DNA of 64,000 nucleotides from Achatina immaculata (Eukaryota > Mollusca > Gastropoda > Stylommatophora > Achatinidae), in contig CM019696.1 in NCBI GenBank assembly GCA_009760885.1, positions 41,172,267 through 41,236,266 on the forward strand, in the 5' to 3' direction. The position numbers were made by a program, and so were the translations under genes. The notes beneath the pieces were generated by a model. It was not told the DNA's origin. It worked only from the letters and a program-made list of their open reading frames with translations, and did no database searches. Below are positions 1 to 10,383 of the stretch, piece after piece; position 1 is the first letter of the stretch, and each line of letters opens with the position of its first letter.

Positions 1-744
1 CTTCTTCTGGATAGTCTCAAGATAGCTTGTCAGATTGCATTCCACGTTTGTCTTTTTCATCAACTTACACTTCTCCACCAGACAGATAAGATCTGGTTCC
101 TTTCTGGCGCGAGAGGGTCCTAAATGAAAGAGAACGTTTCTGTAGATACCAGACCTTTTATATCTCCCTCACGCCTTCATCCGATATGTCGCCTGGTTTT
201 TTTTTTAATCTCTGGCATGGATCATCAATAATACCCTGCAGTGTCAACAGTTTGACAAGTAATGGAGCTGATTTAATAAGGCAAAGAAAAATAAACTGTA
301 GATCAACCCCTTAACACATCGTTTAGCCCAGCTTAAATATGAGACCTGATACTTGTGTTAGGGAAGAGTGCCACTGGAAATGGAGAGTATCTGATGCGTA
401 CCAGTGAGCGCTATACACTAGGATGACAGTGTAGTAAGAGAACTTTAGAGCATTCGCGTAAAAGCTGTTCCATGTAAGTGAGACTTCAACAGCATTGACA
501 GGGGCTGTTGACAAGATGTATGCGCGACGTGTTCCTCTTGTGCCGGACTTGGCACCAATGGTGACGAGTTAATAACATGCACGTTGATCAGTCGGTTTCT
601 TTCTGTGTGAGTTTTGAAGTATGTGAGACATTTTATACATTTATTTTCATTGGTTAGCGTTTATGTCGTGTAAAGGTAGTCCTGTTATCCCAAGAAAAAC
701 CAGGGAATACGGCGTTAGTGCCGATATCTTTCCTGATCTGTCGA
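1..744. other. No gene recognised
   Basis: Unique-looking sequence with a short T-run near 200. Only short shadow frames are present, without homology or splice context. I see no gene, RNA or named repeat here. Confidence 0.5.
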
Positions 745-916
745 CACACTAGAGGGTGATGTGATCACTATCGCACCCGGCCACCCTTTTCTTCCCCAGC
801 TTCAGAAGACGACGGGTACCATTTCCACAGCTGGACGACTGGGGCGCATCTGGCAAGATTCAAACCACCGACTTTCGTAATGCGAGACTAGTGCACTAAC
901 CCCTTTGCCACCTAGA
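745..916 (-). repeat. tRNA-headed SINE, minus strand
   Basis: Read on the minus strand, the right end looks like a tRNA-derived head. There is an A-box-like GGCAAAGGGGTTAGTGCAC and, about 30 bp further, a B-box-like GGTTTGAATCTTGCC. The body that follows (about 745-840) recurs, diverged and without the head, at 32,187-32,320 in INTS5 intron 4. Two related copies plus internal pol III promoter boxes support a SINE. The boundaries are approximate. Confidence 0.6.
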
Positions 917-1995
917 CATAGATTATGCCAGACATTCAAGTACATGTAATCGTTCATGTTTTAGTCTCCTTTATGGGGGCTTTGATTTCCCCGGTGGACG
1001 CGTGATTGCATGTAATAAGTTTCCTTTTTAAAAACCAAAACCCACTTTCTTAATTGTTACTCTTTGGGTTACATGCAGTTCTGATTTAGGCTAGATAGAT
1101 TTAAAATAATGAAAGCTTCCCATTCAACACTTTTTGTCTCGGTTACAGTTCTGTTTTCGCGCAGCGGGATACAGGCTTCAAAGTATTGGATTCTCCGTCC
1201 GTGAGGCGGTGGCCATATTATTTGTCTCGTGATTTATTTAGTCATTCGTGATTTATTTAGTCATTGTTCCTGCTGGGGATTTATTTTAAAAAGTTATACT
1301 GTAACATTCCTGGACAGGGTCTGAAAGATCAAAATATCGTTATGTTGCGTCGCCGTTCTTTTAATATATTTCCCAAAGATATTATATTATATTATATTAT
1401 ATTATATTTCACTACTATGCTATATTGTAATATACTACACTATACTGTATCTTCACGCTGATATTGCTGTGTCCAAATGTTGATGCCGCGATGGTATTCC
1501 TCATTAAAAAAAAAAGTATTTATCCAGCGGTATATAGTTCATTAACTTGAAAAGACATAAAAGGTCTATGGGCCTGGAAGCTATGGAGGTCCAGTGTTAA
1601 GAAAAAAATAGAGCCTGAAGATACCGTTCTTTTATGAATTTTGTATACTGGGGGATGACAAATTAGAAGGGGTTACGTTTTGCTTTGGAGACTGTGATGT
1701 TTAATCCGCTACTGTATTTTTCACTTGAAATACCTCTTTCCTTAATAACTGCTAATCTTGGTCAATCGTTTAGCATAGGATGGGAGCAGGAATACATCTC
1801 GGCTGCTCAGACTGAATATCGCGTATTTGGGCATCCCTCTCAGCCCAGGCGCTTCCATTCGTCGTTACTCTCGCCTGCGTTATCAAGTTAGTGTATCGCT
1901 ACGTGATACTAGTATTGATATAACAGCAGTGATGAGAAAGATGGTACACTTTATCTTTGTTTTTTCTTTTTAATGATAAAGCGCGTTGATACATT
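917..1995. other. No gene recognised; small simple repeats
   Basis: Holds a direct duplication of a 19-bp string ending in TTTAGTCATT near 1,228-1,265 and a short (ATATT)n run near 1,378-1,410. I see no convincing exon. Confidence 0.4.
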
Positions 1996-2271
1996 CTGGA
2001 ATGCTACAAACTCAAGAAACGACCAAGAGATAATCTTCCGACTGAGAGCAGTACATCGCAGGCTGAGACACTGTCTATAATCTTATGCTGAAAAATGGCA
2101 CAAAAGGCCTATATGCCTGCAGTAAAGAGCAACAGACACGGCATCACATCCTCCAGAGTTGCCAGCAATACAGCTCACTCAGGCAAAGGACCTGGCCAGA
2201 CTCTACCCCCTTACAAGAGAACCTCTACGCTGATGCTGGAAACCTGAGATGGACTGCCGCATATGTAGAGA

Positions 2272-2275
<4 letters not shown>
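1996..2275 (+). pseudogene. Degenerate 3' end of Jockey/I-like retrotransposon ORF
   Basis: In one frame 2,030-2,080 reads EIIFRLRAVHRRLRHCL-stop. In another, from 2,085, it reads through HHILQSCQQYSSLR and a following WP. Both match the extreme C-terminus of the large minus-strand element at 14,956-17,650 (IFRLRTGHSRLRSH, then VEHILQNCINYETLR...WP). This is the post-RNase-H tail of a non-LTR retrotransposon, broken by a frameshift and a stop. It is non-functional and adjoins the 3' tail of the minus-strand element that follows. Confidence 0.7.
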
Positions 2276-2306
<31 letters not shown>

Positions 2307-3790
2307 CTTTATTTCCAAAGGGTCAGGCCCGTCTGACATTCTGCCCTTTATCGTACAACTTTCACTCTTTTCCAGACATTCTACAAATATTCTGCTCATA
2401 TAACTAGCATAATTAACATTGGAAATCTAAGAGACATACAATAAAATTAAAGTATAACATTCACATTTCAGTCTTATCCATGCACCCAGTACAGAAATTA
2501 GCTACGTACATAAATAAATGACTACAGAAAATAACTACGAACATATATAAATGACTACAGAAAGTAACTACGTACGTATATAAATGACTACAGAAAGTAG
2601 CTACGTACATATATAAATGACTACAGAAGGTAACTACATACATATATAAATGACTATCTACCAAACAGAAAATTGGTACTCTTCATAATAACAACTGACC
2701 GAGTTCGGTGTCTGTAAGAGCAGTCTAAAATATCTTTTTTGAATCATGGAGCCGTGTAATCGACATCAAATAGATATTGGAAGAGTTTGTAGTTGTAGGA
2801 AGAAGTATAGTTTATATTTTTTTATATATAGGATGGGAGGGTATTCCAAAGATGAGCAGCGGAATAACTAAAGCTTTTCTTGTAAAGATCAAGTCTGGGT
2901 TTTGAGAGATATATTTTGTTTAAGCGTTGGCTACACTTTGGATTAAATATAAAAATGTTCCTTAGATAAGGCGGAGCATGCTATGAAAGAATTTGATGTA
3001 CTAACTTGGCTTTGTTAAAGAGGAACTTGTTCTTATGAGGCAGTATTTTGATATGTTTGTGGTGATTAGTTGCTTGTGCTTGATCTTTGTTACTACTGAG
3101 TTTTACTGCTCGCTGTTGAAGTGAGTAAAGCCTCTTTGTATTTGACACTAAGCAACCATCCTAGACTGTTGAGCAATAGTCTAAATGTGTTTGTATGTGT
3201 GATATGTAGTATGTCTTCCTTGTGTCTTGATCGATGAATTGTTTAATTTTGGCTAACTGGTATACTTTTTGCGCTATGAGTTTTGTTAGGCCTTGCGCAT
3301 GAGAGTTCCAGGTCAGATGCTGGTCAATAGTAAGACCTAGTGTTTCATGCTCGCTAACATTTTCTATCTGTGATGTTTCCGCACAGAGCCGAAGTGTTGC
3401 TTTTGTCGCGTTTTGTAGTTTCTGCCTTGTTGTTATGAGCATTGATTTTGTTTTATCAGTATTTATAATCATGCCATTGTTGATGCTCCATTTAATTAGA
3501 TTGCCCAACTCGACCTGAAGAGTTGATTCTAAGTTAATACAGTCGTAGTCACAGGCGTAGACTGTGCAATCATCGGCAAAAAGGTCACAAGAAGAGTGTT
3601 TAAGATGAACTGGAAGATCATCGATATAGATATCAAAGAGCAACGGGCCTAGAATAGAACCTTGCGGAACATCAATGTCAACTTTAGCAGAACTTGATAG
3701 AGAATTGATGAAGAATACTACATGTTGTCTGTCTGAAAGAAATGATGCAATTAATTTTATTAGGTCAGGATGCAGTCTATATGTCTTTAT
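2276..3790 (-). pseudogene. CR1/L2-like non-LTR retrotransposon fragment
   Basis: Minus-strand relic. From about 3,785 downward the frame shows the RT palm segment VPQGSILGPLLFDIYIDDLP and then the catalytic-box variant LFADDCTVY (FADD instead of YADD), followed by thumb-like sequence to a stop near 3,161. After that stop, CR1/L2-type C-terminal sequence (PRLDLYKKSFSYSAAHLWN) is still recognisable to about 2,760. The 3' part holds about five copies of a roughly 33-bp unit (2,500-2,665). The element ends in an AATAAA-like motif followed by (AATC)n at 2,273-2,306, a typical microsatellite tail of such elements. It is 5'-truncated at about 3,790 with no endonuclease domain. Confidence 0.85.
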
Positions 3791-3810
3791 TTTTTTTTTA
3801 CAAGAGGAGA

Positions 3811-3837
3811 GAGAAAGAGAGAGAGAGAGAGAGATTA
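3811..3837. repeat. (GA)n microsatellite
   Basis: Purine dinucleotide tract just upstream of the truncated end of the CR1-like relic. Confidence 0.9.
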
Positions 3838-4234
3838 GTGTTGATGTCTAAACCAACGAAGAAGAAGAAGTAGAAGGTTCATTCTGGACTTGAGTAATAT
3901 CCAGATTAGAGAAACAGCATAAAAAAAACGTAAGTGGTTTGACTTTCGCTTCGTAACATTGTTGCTTTATGTATTTTGGGTGTTTTGAAACACATTCTGC
4001 ATTCCATGATGTGAAACAATTTCTAAATAAATAGACACTTGACATTTACATTTGAAGAGTAAGTAGTTCAACAAGTGAGATATAAGAATATCAGAATGAC
4101 ATTCTTGATAGGTTTTACCCGTCAACCTCCTGGATCAAGAAGACTTTTTTTTAAGTCACGTGGAGACAACTCTATGTAGAGGGCGCTGCGTTGTTTGACA
4201 ACAACAACAACAAACTAGAGAACAAGACACGAAA
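3838..4234. other. No gene recognised; possible 5' flank
   Basis: Unique sequence upstream of the candidate first exon at 4,235. It includes a CACGTG E-box-like hexamer near 4,158 and a short (CAA)n run at 4,199-4,213. Any promoter role is inference only. Confidence 0.3.
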
Positions 4235-4356
4235 ATGGCATATAAAGTGGAATTTGTTACTGTGGCCGATTACGCCAATAAAATAGGAGAAATATTACTG
4301 AGCCAAACAGAGGCAGTTCAGGAATTATGTAATCCGTACATTTCACAATCAATTAC
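4235..4356 (+). CDS. Candidate exon 1 of a small three-exon gene
   Basis: An ATG in fair context (GAAAATGG) opens 40 codons plus 2 nt (MAYKVEFVTVADYANKIGEI..., ending in SQSIT). It stops at a near-perfect 5' splice site, AC|GTAAGT. The sequence looks protein-like, with mixed hydrophobic heptads and no repeats. Phase 2 fits the candidate exon at 18,702, which in turn fits 19,330, giving 73 residues plus stop. I do not recognise the family, and no signal peptide or membrane segment is seen. The long first intron (14.3 kb) would contain several retroelements and the peptide-precursor exon at 9,181. Linkage of the three exons is inference. An alternative is that this exon joins the 9,181 exon, which is also phase-compatible for a short distance. 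Confidence 0.45.
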
Positions 4357-5039
4357 GTAAGTCAGTTTTTTTTAAGTATGTCGGATTTATGAGAGCAGCA
4401 TCCTCTACAAGTTTTCACAGCTGATACCGAGAAACCGAGTTTACCTGCGATTAATGATGAACTTTATCCACGAGCATACTTTGGTATCTTTCTCAACTCG
4501 ACCTCCATATTCATTGAAAGACTTTCGCGGGTAGGGTCTTTTTTCCTTTTCCTTCTAGGTGCACTTTTGCCGCCATCTTGCGCTCAGAATATGAAAATAT
4601 TTGTAAAAACGCAAGGAAAAAAAGATCACGGCACTAATTCACAGAAAAGTGAAATCAGAACGAAACAGTCTCACGTTTTTAGAGTGTCTTGTGTGTGTGA
4701 CTTTCCGTAACCTTTATGTATGTCTTCATTTCTTACGGAAGTATGGATTTACGTATACCGAGAGCTCTTTGACTCTCATTAACATCTGACATTCGCTTGC
4801 TTCACAAAAAATTGTTACAGCTCATATGTATCATTAAATGCAATAACGATATCAATCTCAGGTGAACTTGAGAACAGCCGACTTGTTAGAGCTCATGTGA
4901 AATAGAAATGTAGAGAAAACAAAGCAATAAGTGTAAGGAAAATGTAGAAAAGGACATGCGCATTTTTTGGAAAAGATCCTGGGGCGGACAAAAATAGAAC
5001 ATCTGGAAAGAAATGGAACGAGAAAATAAAAGGGTGGGA
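4357..5039. other. No gene recognised
   Basis: Intronic if the three-exon model is right. No repeats or exons stand out. Confidence 0.4.
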
Positions 5040-5620
5040 AGAACGGAAACGGACAGATTCGTAAGACGGGAACGGATAAAGTAGAACAGCTAATAGAAAC
5101 GGTAATGGGCAAAATAGAACAATTCGGAGGAACGGGAACGGACAAAAAAAAAAACCGGTTGAGAGGAATGGGAACAGACAATCTAGAACAGTTGGGGAAC
5201 TGACAAACTAGAACAGTTGGGGAACTGACAAACTAGAACAGTTGAGAGGAACTGGGACGGACAAACTAGAACAGTTGACAGGAACGGGGACGGACAAAAC
5301 ATAACAGTTGGGAGGAACGGGAACGGACAAAATAGAACAGTTGAGAGGAACGGGGACGGACAAACTAGAACAATTTGGAGGAACTGGAACGGACAAACTA
5401 GAACAGTTAGGAGGAATGGAAACGGACAAAATAGAACAGTTGGGAGGAACGGGAACGGACAAAATAGAACAGTTGGGAGGAACGGAAATGGACAAATTAG
5501 AACACTTTGGAGGAACGGGAACGGACAAACTAGAACAGTTAGGAGGAATGGAAATGGACAAAATAGAACAATTGGAAGGAACGGAAACAGACAAAATAGA
5601 ACAGTTTAGACTAACTGGAC
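5040..5620. repeat. 33-bp minisatellite, about 16 copies
   Basis: Unit approximately GAACAGTTGGGAGGAACGGG followed by AACGGACAAAATA, with many point variants and a few shortened units near 5,200-5,260. Because the unit is a multiple of three, it stays open on both strands: GTGTDKIEQLG on plus and VPVPPNCSILS on minus. The frames have no independent gene context, so I treat them as artefacts of the period. Confidence 0.9.
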
Positions 5621-6285
5621 GCAGCCTTTGTAACCCTGTGATAATTTCCGAACAACACTGATGCTGCTGCTTCTGTTGCCAATGATGATAATGAGAAGAT
5701 AAATAATAAATAGATAATATTGCTGATGAAGAGAAGAAGCTTTTCTTTTGAAATCCCACAACTTGATAATTACTATTCAGTTAACTGCAATATTGATTTG
5801 CTACAATGCCATCTTCGCTATTGTAATTTAAAAACAAAAAAACAAGCAGGTTTTTCCTGATTTGTTACAGTTCTCTCACAATCATTTCACGTGCGGGTAT
5901 ATTCAATTACCAGCCAGAAAATTATGTCCAATGAGTTGGGAATATCATATGACGACAGGAATACAATGCAAGATTGATGCCTCGGTTGAATTAAAAACTA
6001 CCAACCTAACAGTTGTCGGTGTCGCTGTGGGCTAAAGTGTTTACGAAACAAATGAAGTTTCAAGAGCTGATCTCAGATCGCAGTTGTGCATGGGAAATAA
6101 TTTACAAGAGGAATTCTGTCAAGTGGTTTCTGAGACGTTAATTGTGAAGGGAATATCGTGTAGAAAAAAAAAAGATGAACGTTCTTTAGGAGATAGTAGG
6201 AAGAGGTTGTAAGAAGTATGTAGAGGGAAAAATGGACAAGAACAGATCCAGAAATATGTGTTAAAATATTAGTGTTGAATGACAA
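5621..6285. other. No gene recognised
   Basis: Unique AT-rich sequence between two tandem arrays. Nothing gene-like is seen. Confidence 0.4.
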
Positions 6286-6642
6286 GCATGCATGCATGCA
6301 TGCATACATACATACATACATACATACATACATACATACATACATACATACATACGCACATGCCATACATACATACATGCATACATACATACATACACAC
6401 ATACATACATACATACATACATACCATACATACATACATACATACATACGCACGCACATACATACATACATACCCACGCACATACATACCATACATACAT
6501 ACATACATGCATACATACACACATACATACATACATACATACATACATACATACCATACATACATACATACATACGCACGCACATACATACATACATACA
6601 TACGCACGCACATACATACATACATACCATACATACATTCAC
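6286..6642. repeat. (CATA)n microsatellite with variants
   Basis: About 350 bp of CATA tetranucleotides with interspersed CGCA, CACA and CATGC variants. It generates long spurious frames (YIHTYIHT, VCMYVCMY) in several registers. Confidence 0.97.
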
Positions 6643-6651
6643 AGTCTTGTC

Positions 6652-6731
6652 CTGTCTCCTCTCTCTCTCTCTCTCTCCCTCTCTCTCTCTCTCCCTCTCT
6701 CTCTCCCTCTCCCCCTCTCTCTCTCTCTCAC
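6652..6731. repeat. (CT)n microsatellite
   Basis: Pyrimidine tract with CCCT interruptions. It directly precedes the interspersed repeat at 6,735. Confidence 0.95.
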
Positions 6732-6734
6732 TGC

Positions 6735-7370
6735 AGGCTGGCGTTATCTGTAGTCGATGCTGTGAAGATGTTGAGGCACACCATCGTATGGGCTAGGAGC
6801 GGGTTGTGGCAGCTACTTTTGTTTTCAGATCCGGAGTGCAGCTAAAACGCAGAGTTTGTGGAGTGCTTCTTTAGCAAACTCCACCACCTTGGGAACTATG
6901 GCGATCCCTGGTCCGATAAGCAGGCTAGGCCTGTTACTGGGGGTGGGACAGAGGGGTGGGACAGAGGGGTGGGACAGAGGGGTGGGACAGAGAGGTGGGA
7001 CAGAGAGGTGGGACAGAGGGGTGGGACAGAGGGGTGGGACAGAGAGGTGGGACAGAGGGGTGGGACAGAGAGGTGGGACAGAGGGGTGGACAGAGGGGTG
7101 GGACAGAGAGGTGGGACAGAGGGGTGGGACAGAGGGGTGGGACAGAGGGGTGGGACAGAGAGGTGGGACAGAGGGGTGGGACAGAGAGGTGGGACAGAGG
7201 GGTGGACAGAGGGGTGGGACAGAGAGGTGGGACAGAGGGGTGGGACAGAGAGGTGGGACAGAGGGGTGGGACAGAGGGGTGGGACAGAGAGGTGGGACAG
7301 AGAGGTGGGACAGGGTAATGGTCAGTTATGGTTCGCCAACCCTGGCGCTGACATGTCAGCTATATGTCAC
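6735..7370 (+). repeat. Interspersed repeat 'A' with internal array
   Basis: Member of an unclassified family that recurs at 10,045-10,310 (+), 24,795-25,140 (-), 37,395-37,610 (+) and 42,340-42,610 (+). Conserved pieces include TGTGAAGATGTTGAGGCACA, ACTCCACCACCTTGGG and GGCCTGTTACTGGGGG, then a GGTCAGTTATGG block at the right end. Only this copy carries the 13-bp array between those last two blocks. No convincing tRNA head, LTR, terminal inverted repeats or ORF is seen, so the class is unknown. Confidence 0.75.
6943..7312. repeat. 13-bp minisatellite inside repeat A
   Basis: About 28 tandem copies of GGGACAGAGGGGT / GGGACAGAGAGGT, with two units lacking one G. The unit is an amplification of the GGTGGGACAGGGT / GGTGGAACAGGGT motif that occurs once in other family members, such as the copy at 10,045. 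The unit is not a multiple of three, so the long frames here (GQRGGTEGWDR) arise by cycling through registers. Confidence 0.95.
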
Positions 7371-7855
7371 TGACTGCCGAGACAGACAGCGTCTTCGCCA
7401 CCAACACAGAGAGTCAGTCATAGCACAATGTCCGAGATACTTTCCGTGGAACAGAAGCTTGTGTCACTTGGACGTTGTGCGAGTACCAATCTAATATTTA
7501 TAAGAAATCTATATGGAATAATGTAGTCTATTTGTATTAACTACATGTTGCACCATTATAAATACGGCAGCGTAATCACTTTGGTTACTTGAGACTTGAG
7601 ATAATCTACTGGGTGGTGTGACTGAGTTCGTCACGCCCGGTTACGTCCCCTGCTTCCCATTCATCAGCCGAGATTAAACAAACTATTATAACATGATGGA
7701 ACCACCGACGTATGTATGATCTAACGTTGTCCGAACTGACGTTATGCGATGCATGGTTTTAAATTTTCAAAAAAATCATTTACACCTTTATAAATTTATT
7801 ATTATACAGAACAGGTTAAAACATTGTTGGCCATTCTCTGTTAACTCAATCAGTA
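7371..7855. other. No gene recognised
   Basis: Unique sequence with no repeat or exon that I can support. Confidence 0.4.
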
Positions 7856-8200
7856 ATCATTTGCATGTCCCTTGCAGAACGTTGCCTCCCTAACAGCTTT
7901 CCCGTAGGCCTCTCGGTTGTGAGCAAGATGCCCTGTTGCTGATGCGTCCATTTGCAGATTATCAAATATGTCTTGCAGCCATCTTCGCTTTGGTCTTCCT
8001 CTCTTTCTTTTTCCCATGATGTACACTTCCAAGACGGTCTTTTCTAAATTATCATGACTTTTAGTGTGTCCAAAATATTTAAGTTTTCTCTCTTTAATCC
8101 TCTTTACTAGCCAGCCTTCTTCAATATTAAGTTCTTGTAGTATGGATATATTTGTTCCTTTTTGTGTCCACGATATTTGAAGAACTCTTCTGTAGCAATT
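7856..8200 (-). pseudogene. RTE-like family 1, 3' end fragment
   Basis: Minus-strand frame with the family signature YIMGKRKRGRPKRRWLQDI, then GHLAHNREAY, ending in KGHAN. This is the C-terminal region of an RTE-like non-LTR retrotransposon. Other copies are at 13,545, 21,949, 39,467, 55,814, 57,596 and 62,580. This copy is 5'-truncated near 8,200 and lacks the clear (TGAA)n tail seen elsewhere. Confidence 0.85.
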
Positions 8201-8644
8201 ATGGGTCTGTTAACTACTGCTTTCATTTATACGAGCTATTAAAATACTGAAAACGAGGAGGGGGGGGGGGAGGCGGGTTTGCAGAAAGAAAGTGTTTACC
8301 TGAACACTACATGCTTCTTATCTGTGGTCGAAGGTGCGAACATTTCTAGACATCTGCGTGAGAGGGGAAGTAACTGGCTAGCTTATCTTGACTCTTTTTT
8401 TTTCTCAGAAAGTTGCATCTTGGGAAATAATTAGAAAGGATTTTCGACACAAAATCTGTACTTTCGTCAGTTTTAATTCCTAGAGATTTATGGAGGAAGT
8501 TACGCTGGTTTAAAACAAAATAATGTTTGCCTTTATTAATTACCTTGTTTGATTTTTTTTCCCTCTCTTTTGCTACAGCTTACCGTAGAGCACGCGAAAT
8601 AAGAGTTGAGAATTTAAATAATTTCCTTTGTCACATCTAATACA
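8201..8644. other. No gene recognised
   Basis: Contains a G-run near 8,262-8,272 and a T-rich stretch near 8,390. No gene seen. Confidence 0.4.
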
Positions 8645-8647
8645 AGT

Positions 8648-8760
8648 CCTCCTTCGCTGAATGGCTAAGACGCACTTCGAAGTGCAGTGCCAGTTGAAAG
8701 ATCGTGGGTTCCGTAACGGGATGGGACAATATAATAATAATAATAATAATAATAAAACAA
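8648..8760 (+). repeat. Possible tRNA-headed SINE with (AAT)n tail
   Basis: A-box-like GCTGAATGGCTAAGACGCA and, about 35 bp on, a B-box-like GTGGGTTCCGTAAC, then an (AAT)n microsatellite at 8,729-8,755. The spacing suits a tRNA-like promoter, but no second copy is seen in the window. Confidence 0.4.
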
Positions 8761-9180
8761 CAACTGGCAAGACCCCTTGGAGTCATGACCTATGACTCTC
8801 CCCCCCCCCCCACCCCAACCAAACTTCAGAGTGCCAGGAGTTTAACAGGGCTGAAACACTTGTCTGATGATCTGAAGGAGTTGTGTTGTTTTTCCGCTTT
8901 CTACAGTGGAGATTTTCACGGATAAATGTAAAACGGCTATTATTATTATTACTTTCTAAAGCTTCTACATAAACATAATCATAGCTTTAGTTTCAGAGTT
9001 TTGGGGAGAACTTTTCTTGCATGGCGTGAAATCAGGAAGTTAAAAGAAAAAAAAAAAGTTGAACTATAATCAAAACAAGCAAATACTGACAGATTTGCAA
9101 AAGACGAATAAAATAATGTTTGTTTCTTATATATCCGATCTTATCCTGAATCAATTTTTTTTTTCATATTTTGTTTGCAG
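8760..9180. other. Candidate 5' intron of the peptide gene
   Basis: Ends in a strong 3' splice site: a long T-rich tract, then TTTGTTTGCAG at 9,170-9,180. A C-run lies at 8,800-8,812. No upstream exon is identified. Confidence 0.4.
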
Positions 9181-9239
9181 AGACTTTACGAAATTGCCTG
9201 AAGCATCTACGGATATCACAGACACACACACACACGGTA

Positions 9240-9662
9240 ATGATGTCACCGGCCAGTCTGGTTTCACTGTTTGCTCTTGTCACAGTGTGCTTTTGTCCGC
9301 CTTCATCTTCCAGCAGAGATGAGAAAATCGGCTTTGACATAGAAAAAACAGAGTCTTTACCCATCTATTTGTCCGCTGACGTGTTCTATGACAACGTTTG
9401 GAAAGCTGCATTGGCGAATGCTCTGGATTTACGCCCACCCGTCTCAAGGATTTTCGAGAAAAAGAATACTCCAAGCATGGCGGTTCCTTTCCATTTCAGC
9501 CCGGATTTAGATAATGATATCGCAGTACGAGAGACAAAGAGGACCTCGTTCTGGCAGCCTCTAGGATATATGCCAGCCTCTATGCGAGCACACAACGGGC
9601 CATCAGAAAGTTCCGGCAGCGGAAATCAACTCAGTGGTCCTAGTGTTTTCCGCTATGGTTAA
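9240..9662 (+). CDS. Candidate secreted neuropeptide/hormone precursor
   Basis: 140 codons from tandem ATGs at 9,240/9,243; the second could also be used. Residues 1-25 look like a signal peptide, with the hydrophobic core SLVSLFALVTVCF ending in a Ser-rich cleavage region. The remainder has candidate dibasic processing sites: EKK at about residues 73-75 and ETKR at about 98-101. A final 39-residue segment starts TSFWQPLGYMPASMR and ends SGPSVFRYG directly before TAA. A terminal Gly before the stop is the classical amide donor, predicting a ...VFRY-amide peptide of 38 residues. The exon is preceded by a good 3' splice site, so the 5' UTR probably starts in an upstream exon. I cannot assign a known peptide family. 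The Arg-aromatic-amide end recalls RYamide/NPY-type peptides, but the body does not match. It could also be a fortuitous ORF. Confidence 0.6.
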   Translation: MMSPASLVSLFALVTVCFCPPSSSSRDEKIGFDIEKTESLPIYLSADVFYDNVWKAALANALDLRPPVSRIFEKKNTPSMAVPFHFSPDLDNDIAVRETKRTSFWQPLGYMPASMRAHNGPSESSGSGNQLSGPSVFRYG

Positions 9663-9842
9663 TGGATAGCCTTTGTCATGGGGTTTTTGGAGACATTAGG
9701 CGTACCTTAAATTTAAAGAAACACAGATTCTTTTTATTTTCATTTTCCTGATTATTTTTCTTTAAGAGCCAATCACTTGCGTCAGAAGTTTCTTCAGTTT
9801 TGCAATGACCAAATCTAAAGTAATAATTATCTACAATGAACA

Positions 9843-9852
9843 AATAAATAAA
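9843..9852 (+). promoter_or_regulatory. Tandem AATAAA poly(A) signals
   Basis: Overlapping AATAAATAAA about 180 bp after the stop of the candidate peptide precursor. Position and sequence fit the end of that transcript. Confidence 0.5.
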
Positions 9853-10044
9853 AGATTGTAATACATCGGCATGTGAAGATTCGTGTTGCATTTTATATTG
9901 TTTTACAGTCTGTTGCAATTGCTGTGATATTTACATGTTGTGGTGTGGACTGTTCTATTTTTTAAATAATTTTATTTAAACAAAGAGCAATTTAAGAGAT
10001 GATCATATTATATATTGTCTGTCTCCATATACCTGCGAGATTGT

Positions 10045-10310
10045 GTTTTTTGTAGCATATGCTGCGAAGGTGTTGAGGCACAACATCGTACCGGCTTGGG
10101 AAGCAGATTATGGCAGCTATTTTTCCAGTCTCGGATTGCAGCTAAAAAGCAAGGGGGTGTGCAATACTTCTCTAGAAGACTCCACCACCATGGGGACTAT
10201 GGTGGTCCCTGCCCCATTAACCAGTTTAGGCCTGTTACTGGGGGTACCAACGGAGAGGTGGAACAGGGTATTGGTCAGTTATGGGTCGCTAACCCTGACA
10301 CTAGCATATC
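10045..10310 (+). repeat. Interspersed repeat 'A'
   Basis: The same blocks as the copy at 6,735 (GTTGAGGCACAACATCGT, ACTCCACCACCATGGGGAC, GGCCTGTTACTGGGGG), without the internal array. It is followed by a (TA)n tract. Confidence 0.8.
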
Positions 10311-10333
10311 ACACCCTGTCTTCACCCTCGGTC

Positions 10334-10335
<2 letters not shown>

Positions 10336-10378
<43 letters not shown>
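10336..10378. repeat. (TA)n microsatellite
   Basis: About 21 TA dinucleotides between repeat A and a retrotransposon fragment. Confidence 0.95.

Positions 10379-10379
<1 letters not shown>

Positions 10380-10383
<4 letters not shown>

Noticed and set aside
4858..5759. VPVPPNCSILS-rich ORFs as a secreted Cys-rich protein
   Set aside because: Periodic translation of a 33-bp minisatellite that is equally open on the opposite strand.
6073..6845. Several 120-190 codon frames (YIHTYIHT, VCMYVCMY)
   Set aside because: Translation of a (CATA)n microsatellite in different registers; no gene context.
6856..7494. 212-codon frame rich in GQRGGTEGWDR
   Set aside because: Product of the 13-bp array cycling through frames inside a dispersed repeat.
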